A stretch of DNA of 64,000 nt from Planctomycetota bacterium (GTDB lineage Bacteria > Planctomycetota > UBA8742 > UBA2392): positions 62,001 to 126,000 of the forward strand of contig JACKIE010000006.1 in assembly GCA_020638635.1 (NCBI GenBank). Direction: 5' to 3'. This document shows positions 9,311 to 16,707 of this stretch, piece after piece (within the stretch, counting starts at the first letter, position 1; each line of letters starts with the position of its first letter). The notes below the pieces were generated by a model. The model was not told the origin of the DNA. It made no database searches and was given only the letters and a program-made list of their open reading frames with translations. The position numbers were made by a program, and so were the translations under genes.

Positions 9311-10792
9311 CTATTCCTTGACCTGCGCGTTCAAGATGCGCTCGAGCCTCTTTGGGTCGCGCCGCAGGCCGATGGTTTTTCCCTGGCTTACGTGCACCAA
9401 GCCGGGCTTGGCGCCCTTGGGCTTGTGCACGTGCTTGATCGGCGCGACGTGCACGTCCACGCGGCTGGCGTCTTTCAGCTTGCTGAAGTGCGTGCACAGC
9501 TCGGCCGCCTCCAGCACGCTTTCCTGCGGCGGGTCTTTGCGGCCGCCGGTGCGCAGCACGGTGTGGCTGCCCGGGTAGCCTTCAATGTGGAAGAACCAGT
9601 CGTTGCCCGCCGCCAGCTTGGTGGTCAGGTAATCGTTGCCGGCGTCGGACTTGCCCACCCACACTTCAAGCCCGTCGCTGGTGCGATAGCGCCGCGGCAA
9701 CATGCGGCCGGGGACTTCCTTCTTCTCGGGCTTCTTTTTGGGCGGACGTTTTTTCTCGGCCTTGGGGCAGTGCTTATCACACAGCTCCTTGATCAGCGGG
9801 CGCTCGGCGAATGCCTGCAGGGCCGCCATGTCGGTGATCGCCGCCAGCTCGGCCTGCAGGGCGGTGATGTCGGACAGGTGCGACTTGGTGATCTCAAGCT
9901 GCTGGCCCAGCATGTTGGTGCCGACCAGCCCCTTGTGGTACTTCTTGAAGTAGCGCTCAAGGTTCTCGGCCGGCGTGAGCTGCGGGTCGAGGGCGATTTT
10001 GACTTCCTCGCCGGTCTCGTAATCGCGCGCGACCACGTGGGTGTCGCCAGCCGAGATGTTGCTCATGACCTGCTTCAGCAGCTCACCGTGGCGCTTCTTT
10101 TCGCGGGCGTCCTTGGCTTCCTCGAGCTCTTTTTCAATTTTGTCCGTGCGGCGGCTGGCGAAGTCGAGTTCCTTGCGCAGGGCCATTTCCAGGCGCTGGC
10201 GCAATTCCTCAAGCGCGAGCTTGTCGGCCTCGGCGGCGTAGTGGGCCGCGACCTCCTGCAGATAGCCTTCGTCGGGCACGTCGGCCCAGCGGTCGGCGCC
10301 TGCGCTGGCGTTTTCGGGGCGCGGCGGATTCGACCAGGCCTCCCCCACCGCGACGCCGGAATCTTTCAACGCCGCGCGCACCTTGCCCTCGGCGTCCACA
10401 GCGTACAGGTTGCTGCGCGGGCCCATCAGGCAAAGCAGCAGCTCGAAAGCGCCCTCGCGCCCCTCGATCAGCACGCCGCAGATGCGGTCTTCGTTCACCA
10501 GCCGCAAACCCGCCAGCTTGGCGCGGTTCAGGCGGGCCTTCAGGAAGGCCGCGAAATCCGGCGGCCAGGGCGGCGCCGTGGGTGCCGCCTCCAGCGTGCC
10601 GACGCGGCCGAGCGCGCGCTGGGTGCTGAGCACCAGCCAGCTCTTGCCGCCTTCGCCGGCCTGCTCGTCAAAGCCGTACAGCTCGAGCACCAGCGTGTCG
10701 TCATCGGGCTGCACCACGCGCTGCACGCGGCGGCCGACGACCAGCGGCGCAAGCAGCTTGATGCTGCGACGAAGTTCGGCAAGCGAAAGCAT
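9311..10792 (-). CDS. rqcH: RqcH/NFACT-family ribosome quality control protein
   Basis: RqcH binds 50S subunits carrying stalled nascent chains and recruits tRNA-Ala to add an alanine tail for degradation. The 493-residue protein shows an N-terminal NFACT-N domain (Fpg-like fold, residues 1-160), a long coiled coil (about 205-260), a Lys/Pro-rich linker (EKKRPPKKKPEKK) and a C-terminal NFACT-R domain with DWFFHIEGYPGSHTVLR, the family signature. Start ATG 10792 begins with MLSLAELRRSI. TAAGCT-CTGCGCC-ATG gives a leaderless-type start. It lies just downstream of mutM on the same strand. Old annotations call such proteins fibronectin-binding. Confidence 0.88.
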   Translation of the reverse strand: MLSLAELRRSIKLLAPLVVGRRVQRVVQPDDDTLVLELYGFDEQAGEGGKSWLVLSTQRALGRVGTLEAAPTAPPWPPDFAAFLKARLNRAKLAGLRLVNEDRICGVLIEGREGAFELLLCLMGPRSNLYAVDAEGKVRAALKDSGVAVGEAWSNPPRPENASAGADRWADVPDEGYLQEVAAHYAAEADKLALEELRQRLEMALRKELDFASRRTDKIEKELEEAKDAREKKRHGELLKQVMSNISAGDTHVVARDYETGEEVKIALDPQLTPAENLERYFKKYHKGLVGTNMLGQQLEITKSHLSDITALQAELAAITDMAALQAFAERPLIKELCDKHCPKAEKKRPPKKKPEKKEVPGRMLPRRYRTSDGLEVWVGKSDAGNDYLTTKLAAGNDWFFHIEGYPGSHTVLRTGGRKDPPQESVLEAAELCTHFSKLKDASRVDVHVAPIKHVHKPKGAKPGLVHVSQGKTIGLRRDPKRLERILNAQVKE

Positions 10793-10805
10793 GGCGCAGA
10801 GCTTA
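10793..10805 (-). promoter_or_regulatory. Leaderless-type -10 box of rqcH
   Basis: TAAGCT (10800-10805) lies 7 nt before the ATG with no Shine-Dalgarno. It falls in the 36-nt gap after the mutM stop, so rqcH may have its own promoter. Confidence 0.4.
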
Positions 10806-10828
10806 GCGGGGCGGCGCGGCACCCGCCA

Positions 10829-11704
10829 CTAGCTCTGGCACTTCGGGCAGTAGTGCGTGCCGCGCTGGCCCACGGTGATGCGCTTGATCGGTGTGCCGCA
10901 AACTTTGCAGGGCTGGCCCGTGCGCGCGTAGACCATGCGCTCGTCCTGGTAGCCGCCGTCCTGGCCGTCCGGGTTGATCCAGTCGCTGATGCTGCTGCCG
11001 CCGGTTTCGATGCTGCGCTGCAGCACCTTGCGGATGTTGGCGGCCAACGCCTCGCACTCGGCGCGCGTGAGCTTGCCGGCCTTGCGCGTGGGGCGCACGC
11101 CGCTCAGGAACAGGGCTTCGTCGGCGTAGATGTTGCCGACGCCGGCGATCACAGCCTGGTCCATGACCAGGTTCTTGGCGGCGAGGCTCTTCTTGCGGCT
11201 GGCCTGCCACAGGGTTTCGCCGGTGACCTCAAGGGCGTCCGGGCCGAGCTTGTCGAGGCGCTGGTCGGATTCGCCGGGGGCCAGCCACTTCACCTTGCCG
11301 AACTTGCGCACGTCGCGGAACCAGACTTCCGGCCCGCCGTCGGCGAACGCGATGCGCAAATGCGTGTGCGAGTCGGGCTTGAAAGCCGCCTGCTCGGCGG
11401 GTTTCAGGCTGGCGCGCGCGGTGCTGCTGAGCAGGCGGGGGCTGCTGCTGCCCTGCACGAAAAGCTGGCCGGTCATGCCCAGGTGCAGCAGCAGGCGCGA
11501 GCCGTCATCAAGTTCCGCCACCAGGTACTTGCCGTGGCGCGTGAGCGCTGTGACCGCGCGGCCCTTCAAGCGCCGCTTGAGTTCAGCGGGCGGCGTCAGG
11601 AAGAAGTAGCTCTCGGCCGTGGTGTGCACGGCCGCGATGGCACGGCCCAATAAAGAGGAAGCAATCTTGCGCCGCGTGATCTCAACTTCAGGCAACTCGG
11701 GCAT
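10829..11704 (-). CDS. mutM: Formamidopyrimidine-DNA glycosylase (MutM/Fpg)
   Basis: This enzyme excises 8-oxoguanine and formamidopyrimidines and nicks the abasic site. The 291-residue protein starts MPELPEVE, giving the catalytic Pro2 and Glu3 after Met removal. It ends in a zinc finger, CKVCGTPI...HYCPKCQS, with a C-x2-C-x16-C-x2-C spacing. The central helix-two-turn-helix segment NLVMDQAVIAGVGNIYADE is intact. The ATG at 11704 was chosen over a longer frame because it gives the mandatory PE N-terminus. TATAAG-CCGCGCC precedes it directly, a strong leaderless signal. Confidence 0.96.
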   Translation of the reverse strand: MPELPEVEITRRKIASSLLGRAIAAVHTTAESYFFLTPPAELKRRLKGRAVTALTRHGKYLVAELDDGSRLLLHLGMTGQLFVQGSSSPRLLSSTARASLKPAEQAAFKPDSHTHLRIAFADGGPEVWFRDVRKFGKVKWLAPGESDQRLDKLGPDALEVTGETLWQASRKKSLAAKNLVMDQAVIAGVGNIYADEALFLSGVRPTRKAGKLTRAECEALAANIRKVLQRSIETGGSSISDWINPDGQDGGYQDERMVYARTGQPCKVCGTPIKRITVGQRGTHYCPKCQS

Positions 11705-11717
11705 GGCGCGGCTTATA
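11705..11717 (-). promoter_or_regulatory. Leaderless-type -10 box of mutM
   Basis: TATAAG (11712-11717) lies 7 nt from the mutM ATG with no Shine-Dalgarno. It matches the -10 consensus at five of six positions. Confidence 0.5.
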
Positions 11718-11786
11718 CCACACGGCCGGCCGGGCCACTCGCCGCAGTTGCTTGTGTCCATCTGTGTTCAAGCGTGGTTCGATTGG

Positions 11787-11798
11787 TAAACAGGCAAC
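11787..11798 (+). promoter_or_regulatory. Possible leaderless-type -10 box of the ABC exporter gene
   Basis: TAAACA-GGCAAC-ATG has the same spacing as the other leaderless candidates, but the hexamer is weak. Confidence 0.3.
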
Positions 11799-13610
11799 AT
11801 GCCCGACGACCTGACCATCAAGGACATCGAGCGCCCCATGCGGCGGCTGTTCGGTTACATGCGGCCGATGCGCGTGCGGCTGGGCCTGGGTGTCGGCGCG
11901 TCGGTGATCAACAAGGTGCTGGACCTCGCGCCGCCGATCCTGGTCGCGTGGCTGATCGACAGCGTGACGGGCAACACGCCGCTGTGGATGAAGTCCACGC
12001 TCGGGCTGGGCAGCACCATGAGCCAGGTGGTGTTCCTGGCGGTGCTGACGGTGATCATCTTCGCGCTCGAAAGCGTCTCCCAGTGGGGCTACGCCTACGG
12101 CTTCATGACCGTAAGCCAGGACATGCAGCACCAACTGCGCATTGACGCCTACTCGCGCATGCAGGACCGCGAGATCCGCTTCTTTGAAGAGCACCGCCTC
12201 GGCAAGACGCTCGCCATGCTGAACGACGACGTCAACCAGCTCGAGCGCTTCTTCAACAACGCATTCAACGAGATCGTGCAGCTGATCGTGCTGATCCTGT
12301 TCGCCGGCGGCGTCATGTTCAGCATCGCGCCCAGCCTCGCGGCCGTGGGGCTGGTGACCATCCCCATCGTCGTCTTCGGCAGCCTGAAATTCAGCAAGCT
12401 GCTGGAGCCGCGCTACAAGGGCGTGCGCGAGTCCGTGGGCGAAGTGGCCTCGCGCCTCGAGAACAACATCGGCGGCATTCTCGTGATCAAGAGCTTCACG
12501 GCCGAGCGCTACGAGACCGAGCGCGTGCGCCACGCCAGCGAGGCCTACCGCAAGGCCAACCACCACGCCATCAAGCTGTCGGCAGTGTTTGTGCCGATCA
12601 TCCGCATGGCGATTGCGCTGGGCTTTGCGGCTGTGATCGTGCTGGGCGGCTGGTGGGTGACGCGCGGGCAGATGACAGCCGGCGAGCTGGTGCTGTTCTG
12701 CATGATGATCCAGCGCCTGCTGTGGCCGCTGACTCGTTTGGGCTCAACCTTCGACGAGTACCAGCGCGCGCGGGCCAGCGCCATGCGGATCTTCGGGTTG
12801 CTGGACACGCCCAGCCGCGTGCAGGACCCGGCCCAGCCCGTGCCCATGGAAAGGGCAAACGGCGAAGTCGAATTCCACGACGTGCATTTTAAATACCGCG
12901 ACCGGGAGCCGGTGCTGAACGGGCTGCGGCTAGTTGTCAAGGCCGGCGAGATGATCGGCATCGCGGGCACCACCGGCGCGGGCAAGAGCACGCTGATCAA
13001 GCTGCTGCTGCGGCTGTATGACGTGAACGAGGGCGCGATCCTGATCGACGGGGTGGACATCCGCAAGCTGGCCCAGCACGACCTGCGCCGCCAGATCGCG
13101 CTGGTGAGCCAGGACGTGTTCCTGTTCCATGGCACGATCCGCGAGAACATCGCCTACCCCGGCGTTGACGTGACCGACGTGCAGGTGATCGAGGCCAGCA
13201 CCCACGCGCACTTCCACGAATTCGTGACCAGCCTGCCGCAGGGCTACGACACCATCGTCGGCGAGCGCGGCATCAAGCTGAGCGGTGGCCAGCGCCAGCG
13301 CCTCAGCATCGCGCGCGCGCTGCTGAAGAACGCGCCGATCCTGGTGCTGGATGAAGCCACCAGCAGCGTCGACACCGAGACCGAGCGCATCATCCAGCAG
13401 AACCTGGAAGAGATGACTTCCGGCCGCACCGCGCTGGTGATCGCGCACCGGCTGAGCACGATCCGGCGGGCGGACCGCATCGTGGTGATCAAGGACGGCC
13501 GCGTGGAAGAAGAAGGCCACCACGACCAGCTGGTGGAAAAGGGCGGCGCCTACGCCGAGCTGTGGGCGGTGCAGAGCGGCGCGGCAGTGGCATCGGCTTC
13601 CAGCCGATGA
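11799..13610 (+). CDS. ABC exporter, fused permease and ATPase (MsbA/multidrug type)
   Basis: This half-transporter of 603 residues has a six-helix type I exporter membrane domain (about 25-320) and one nucleotide-binding domain. The Walker A is GTTGAGKST (390-398), the Q-loop Gln is near 438, the signature LSGGQ is at 494-498, Walker B LVLDE ends at Glu519 and the H-loop lies in IAHRLS. It should work as a homodimer exporting lipids or hydrophobic compounds; the substrate cannot be told from sequence. The last residues, AVASASSR and the stop codon, are encoded by the left half of a palindromic repeat, so the natural C-terminus may have been replaced by repeat DNA. Confidence 0.93.
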   Translation: MPDDLTIKDIERPMRRLFGYMRPMRVRLGLGVGASVINKVLDLAPPILVAWLIDSVTGNTPLWMKSTLGLGSTMSQVVFLAVLTVIIFALESVSQWGYAYGFMTVSQDMQHQLRIDAYSRMQDREIRFFEEHRLGKTLAMLNDDVNQLERFFNNAFNEIVQLIVLILFAGGVMFSIAPSLAAVGLVTIPIVVFGSLKFSKLLEPRYKGVRESVGEVASRLENNIGGILVIKSFTAERYETERVRHASEAYRKANHHAIKLSAVFVPIIRMAIALGFAAVIVLGGWWVTRGQMTAGELVLFCMMIQRLLWPLTRLGSTFDEYQRARASAMRIFGLLDTPSRVQDPAQPVPMERANGEVEFHDVHFKYRDREPVLNGLRLVVKAGEMIGIAGTTGAGKSTLIKLLLRLYDVNEGAILIDGVDIRKLAQHDLRRQIALVSQDVFLFHGTIRENIAYPGVDVTDVQVIEASTHAHFHEFVTSLPQGYDTIVGERGIKLSGGQRQRLSIARALLKNAPILVLDEATSSVDTETERIIQQNLEEMTSGRTALVIAHRLSTIRRADRIVVIKDGRVEEEGHHDQLVEKGGAYAELWAVQSGAAVASASSR

Positions 13611-13636
13611 TTCGTACCACGCGCATCCTGCGCGTG
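13591..13636. repeat. Two-hairpin repeat at the end of the ABC exporter gene
   Basis: CATCGGCTTCCAGCCGATG (13591-13609), spacer ATTCGTAC, then CACGCGCATCCTGCGCGTG (13618-13636). The layout and spacer match the pair at 16556-16600. The stop TGA at 13608-13610 lies at the edge of the first hairpin. Confidence 0.75.
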
Positions 13637-13720
13637 CCGAGACAAGGTCCGCAGAATAGGTGACGTGCCCACAGTCACGGCTGGTAAACTCTCTCTCGCA
13701 TTCTCGCGCGGGAGACCACC

Positions 13721-14095
13721 ATGGCTGACAGCTCGCCCCCGGAAGTCGTGCTGGACTGCGAGGCCGGCCGCCGCATGGGCTGCGCCAGCTTCTGCTGCCG
13801 GCTGCTGGTGCGCCTGGCGCCCGGCGAAAAGCCCCCCACCGGCAAGCTGCCCGCCGAGCGCTTCGTGCCCAAGCGCGACGACGGCCTGTGCGAGCACTTC
13901 GACGCCGCCAGCGGCCGCTGCCTGGTGTGGCACAAGCGCCCGGAGATCTGCCGCAAGTATGACTGCAATGAACACGAGCTGCTGCAGGTAGTGCTGCGGG
14001 AAGGCTTCACCACGCTGTCGGCGCTGGTCACCAGCCAGGCCCGCATTCCCGCCGAGTGCCGCAGGTTCGTGCCGTACATCAAGACGGGCGCTTGA
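13721..14095 (+). CDS. YkgJ-family cysteine cluster protein
   Basis: This small cytoplasmic protein of 124 residues has eight cysteines in the arrangement of the zinc/iron-chelating YkgJ (CxxCxxCC) family: Cys13, 21, 25, 26, 57, 67, 76 and 81. The segment CEHFDAASGRCLVWHKRPEIC is typical, with the last Cys at the RPEICRKYDC motif. The exact function of the family is unknown; some members bind metal or an Fe-S centre. A GGGAGA lies about 8 nt before the ATG. Confidence 0.8.
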   Translation: MADSSPPEVVLDCEAGRRMGCASFCCRLLVRLAPGEKPPTGKLPAERFVPKRDDGLCEHFDAASGRCLVWHKRPEICRKYDCNEHELLQVVLREGFTTLSALVTSQARIPAECRRFVPYIKTGA

Positions 14096-14139
14096 GCACC
14101 TATCCCACGTTTCTGCTAAAGTGCGCGCGGAGGATTCCC

Positions 14140-15570
14140 ATGCGGATGCTGTTACTGATTGCGCTGCTGTGCGCGCCGTTGCTCTATTCTCAGGCTGACC
14201 CGGTTCTCAAACCTGCGCCCAAGGCCGGCCAGGCCGACATCGCCGACGGCGAAAATGCCTTCGAGGAAGGCCGCATGCAGGACGCCGTAGACGCCTTCAC
14301 CCGCGCGCTCAAGGCCCAGCCGAAGAATGACGAGGTACTGGCCTACCGCGCGGCCGCGTACGTGGCGCTAGGCAAGCTGGACGACGCGCTGGCCGACGCG
14401 GAGGAAGCCATAAAGCTGGAATCCGCCTTCAGCCTGGCCTGGAACACGCGCGGCTACCTGCGCTGGATGCGAGGTGACTTCAAAGGCGCGGTGTCCGACT
14501 ACACGGCCGCGATCGCCTACGCCGCCGACGACCGCCGCGTGGACACCGGCGGGCGCGCGCAGATGTACCAGAACCGCGGCGTGGCCTGGCAGGACGCCGG
14601 CAACACCGATCGCGCGCTGCTGGACTTCGACACCTGCATCGAGCTGCAGCCCGCAAACCCCGCATTTTACGAGAACCGCGGGCTGATCTACGTGGACAAG
14701 CAGCTGTTCGACGTCGCGTTCAAGGACTTTGACCGCGCGCTGGAGCTCGACAGCAAGAACGCCCGCGGCTACGTGAACCGCGCCTGGGCCGCGCGCCTGA
14801 TGGGCGACTTCGAGCAGGCGGTGCGCGACTACAGCCAGGCCCTGCGCCTGAAGCCGGACTACGGCCAGGCGCTGATCGGCCGAGGCTACGCCTGGATCGG
14901 CTGGGAGAGGCCGGAGCTGGCAAAGAAGGATTTCGAGGCGGCGGAAAAGCTGGACGTAACCCCAGCTGCGCAGACCGGGCTGGGAGAGTTGGCATTAACC
15001 AAAGGCGACCACGCGGCCGCTCTGTCGTTCTTCGCGGAAGCACTGAAGAACGATGAGACGCATATCCCCGCGTTACGCGCGATGACTTTCACGATGATTG
15101 AGACTGGCAAGCTGGAACAGGCCCTGCTCAACGCCGAGAAGCTGTGCAAGTTGGACGCGCGGAGTGCTTCCGCCTGGCACGCGCTGGGACTGGCACACGA
15201 GAAAGCAGGCCGTCACGAGCAGGCCGTGGCGGCGCTCAACCGCTCGCTGGAGTTGAACCCCGTCAACGCAGACGTCCGGGCGTTGCGCGTTCAGGCCTGC
15301 GCTCGCAGGGGCGACTTCGCGCCGGCCAAGGCGGACGTCGAGCAGATCGCGGAGCAGGACGAGTGCCTGGGATGGCTGTGCGACGCGCGCGTCACCGCCT
15401 TGATGTTCGCCGCCGAAGCCGATGAAAGTCGCCGGGCCGACCTGAAGGCCTCGGTCATTGAAGCGCTGACGGCTTTGAAGGGCAGGGGCGAGCCACTTGC
15501 GGGCCTGAAGGACGACGCTGACTTCGCCGCCCTGAAGGACGTCCCCGAGTTCACGAAGCTTGTGGGTTGA
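14140..15570 (+). CDS. Exported TPR-repeat protein
   Basis: The 476-residue product starts with a signal peptide (MRMLLLIALLCAPLLYSQA). About ten tetratricopeptide repeats follow, with the usual A-x-A-x-x-x-R-G spacing of helices, for example AFKDFDRALELDSKNARGYVN. The ATG at 14140 has GGAGG 7 nt upstream, and TAAAGT further up may be its -10. TPR arrays hold protein complexes together; the partners are unknown. It has many counterparts in this window (29.1, 29.4, 32.5 and 51.2 kb). Confidence 0.85.
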   Translation: MRMLLLIALLCAPLLYSQADPVLKPAPKAGQADIADGENAFEEGRMQDAVDAFTRALKAQPKNDEVLAYRAAAYVALGKLDDALADAEEAIKLESAFSLAWNTRGYLRWMRGDFKGAVSDYTAAIAYAADDRRVDTGGRAQMYQNRGVAWQDAGNTDRALLDFDTCIELQPANPAFYENRGLIYVDKQLFDVAFKDFDRALELDSKNARGYVNRAWAARLMGDFEQAVRDYSQALRLKPDYGQALIGRGYAWIGWERPELAKKDFEAAEKLDVTPAAQTGLGELALTKGDHAAALSFFAEALKNDETHIPALRAMTFTMIETGKLEQALLNAEKLCKLDARSASAWHALGLAHEKAGRHEQAVAALNRSLELNPVNADVRALRVQACARRGDFAPAKADVEQIAEQDECLGWLCDARVTALMFAAEADESRRADLKASVIEALTALKGRGEPLAGLKDDADFAALKDVPEFTKLVG

Positions 15571-15684
15571 CGCCGCGGAAGCAACGCGCGGAATGCCAAT
15601 CCCCGGCTTTGGTTCGATCGGGGATGGTGTTCGACGCCCCGGCGGGAATTGTTAGGATTCCGGCCCCCGACCAAGGAGGCTGAC

Positions 15685-16539
15685 ATGGCTGCACAGGTGC
15701 TTGACGGCAAGGCTTTGGCCAAGCGGATCCAGAAGGAACTGACCGCGGAGTTCGCGGCGCTGAAAGCGCAGGGCCACGCGGCCCACCTGGTCAGCCTCAG
15801 CATCGGCAGCGACGAGTCCTCCGACTGGTACGTCAACAACCAGAAGAAGGCCGCCGAGAAGCTGGGCGTGCAGTACACAGCCGAGCGTATTGACGCGTCA
15901 AGTACCCACGAGCAGGCCGCCGAAAAGATCCGCGAGATCTGCGCCGACAAAGGCGTCACCGGCATGATCCTGCAGCTGCCGGTGCCCAAGCACCTCGACG
16001 GCAACGAGCTGGCCAAAGTGATCGCGCCCGAGAAGAACGTCGAGGGCGTGGACCCGGACAACCTCGGCCTGCTGGTCATGAACCAGTACCGCAATCTGCC
16101 CTGCACGGCCCGCGCGGCCATTGAGCTGGCGGCCGAGAGCGGCATCGACTTCAAGGGCAAGCGCGCGGTGGTGCTGGGGCGCAGCATCATCGTGGGCAAG
16201 CCCTGCGCGCTGCTGCTGTTGGACAAGCATTGCACGGTGACGGTGTGCCACTCGCGCACGGCGGACATGGCGGCGATCGCGCGCGAAGCGGACATCCTGG
16301 TGACGGCCATGGGCGCGAAACCGGGCATGATCAACGCCGAGTACATCAAGCCGGGCGCGGTGGTGGTGGACGTTGCGACCATCGCGACCGAAGACGGCAA
16401 GTACAAGGGCGACTGCGATTTCGAGAGTGTGAACCAGGTGGCCGGCTGGCTGAGCCCGGTGCCGGGCGGCGTCGGCAGCGTGACGACGCAGATTCTGTTC
16501 AAGAACACGCTCGAAACACTCAAACGCCAGATCGGCTAA
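15685..16539 (+). CDS. folD: FolD-family methylenetetrahydrofolate dehydrogenase with altered cyclohydrolase site
   Basis: FolD oxidises 5,10-methylene-THF to methenyl-THF and then hydrolyses it to 10-formyl-THF. The 284-residue protein has the Rossmann signature GRSIIVGKP (165-173), ILQLPVP (96-101) and the C-terminal PVPGGVGSVTT. The catalytic motif normally reads YVxxK; here it is YVNNQKKAA, so the essential lysine is Gln53. The folate-contacting Asp of KDVDG is Glu120 in KNVEG, and PCTP has become PCTA. The NADP dehydrogenase half therefore looks intact and the cyclohydrolase is probably impaired. AAGGAGG precedes the ATG at 15685. Confidence 0.88.
   Translation: MAAQVLDGKALAKRIQKELTAEFAALKAQGHAAHLVSLSIGSDESSDWYVNNQKKAAEKLGVQYTAERIDASSTHEQAAEKIREICADKGVTGMILQLPVPKHLDGNELAKVIAPEKNVEGVDPDNLGLLVMNQYRNLPCTARAAIELAAESGIDFKGKRAVVLGRSIIVGKPCALLLLDKHCTVTVCHSRTADMAAIAREADILVTAMGAKPGMINAEYIKPGAVVVDVATIATEDGKYKGDCDFESVNQVAGWLSPVPGGVGSVTTQILFKNTLETLKRQIG
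15890..15901. other. TTGAC-NN-GTCAA site in folD
   Basis: TTGACGCGTCAA, encoded through codons ATT GAC GCG TCA A. One of six such sites in the window (see findings). Confidence 0.6.
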
Positions 16540-16555
16540 CGGCAAGCGCTAGTGG

Positions 16556-16703
16556 CATGCGCTTCCAGCGCATGATTCGTGCCACGCGCTTCCAGCGCGT
16601 GGCAGCATCAGTGACTCCGGTGGTCCAACACACCACGGGCTTGAAGCCCGTGGCACTACCCACGCGCTGGAAGCGCGTGCCACTCATTCGCTGGAAGCGA
16701 ATG
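16556..16703. repeat. Array of five hairpins with CTTCCAG/CTGGAAG loops
   Basis: Hairpins lie at 16556-16574, 16582-16602, 16633-16653, 16661-16679 and 16685-16703. Each has 7-8 bp perfect arms that differ between units, around a conserved loop (CTTCCAG on one strand; the last two inverted as CTGGAAG; one reads CTTGAAG). The array fills nearly the whole gap between folD and the next gene and ends 5 nt from that gene's stop. Confidence 0.8.
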
Positions 16704-16707
16704 CCAC

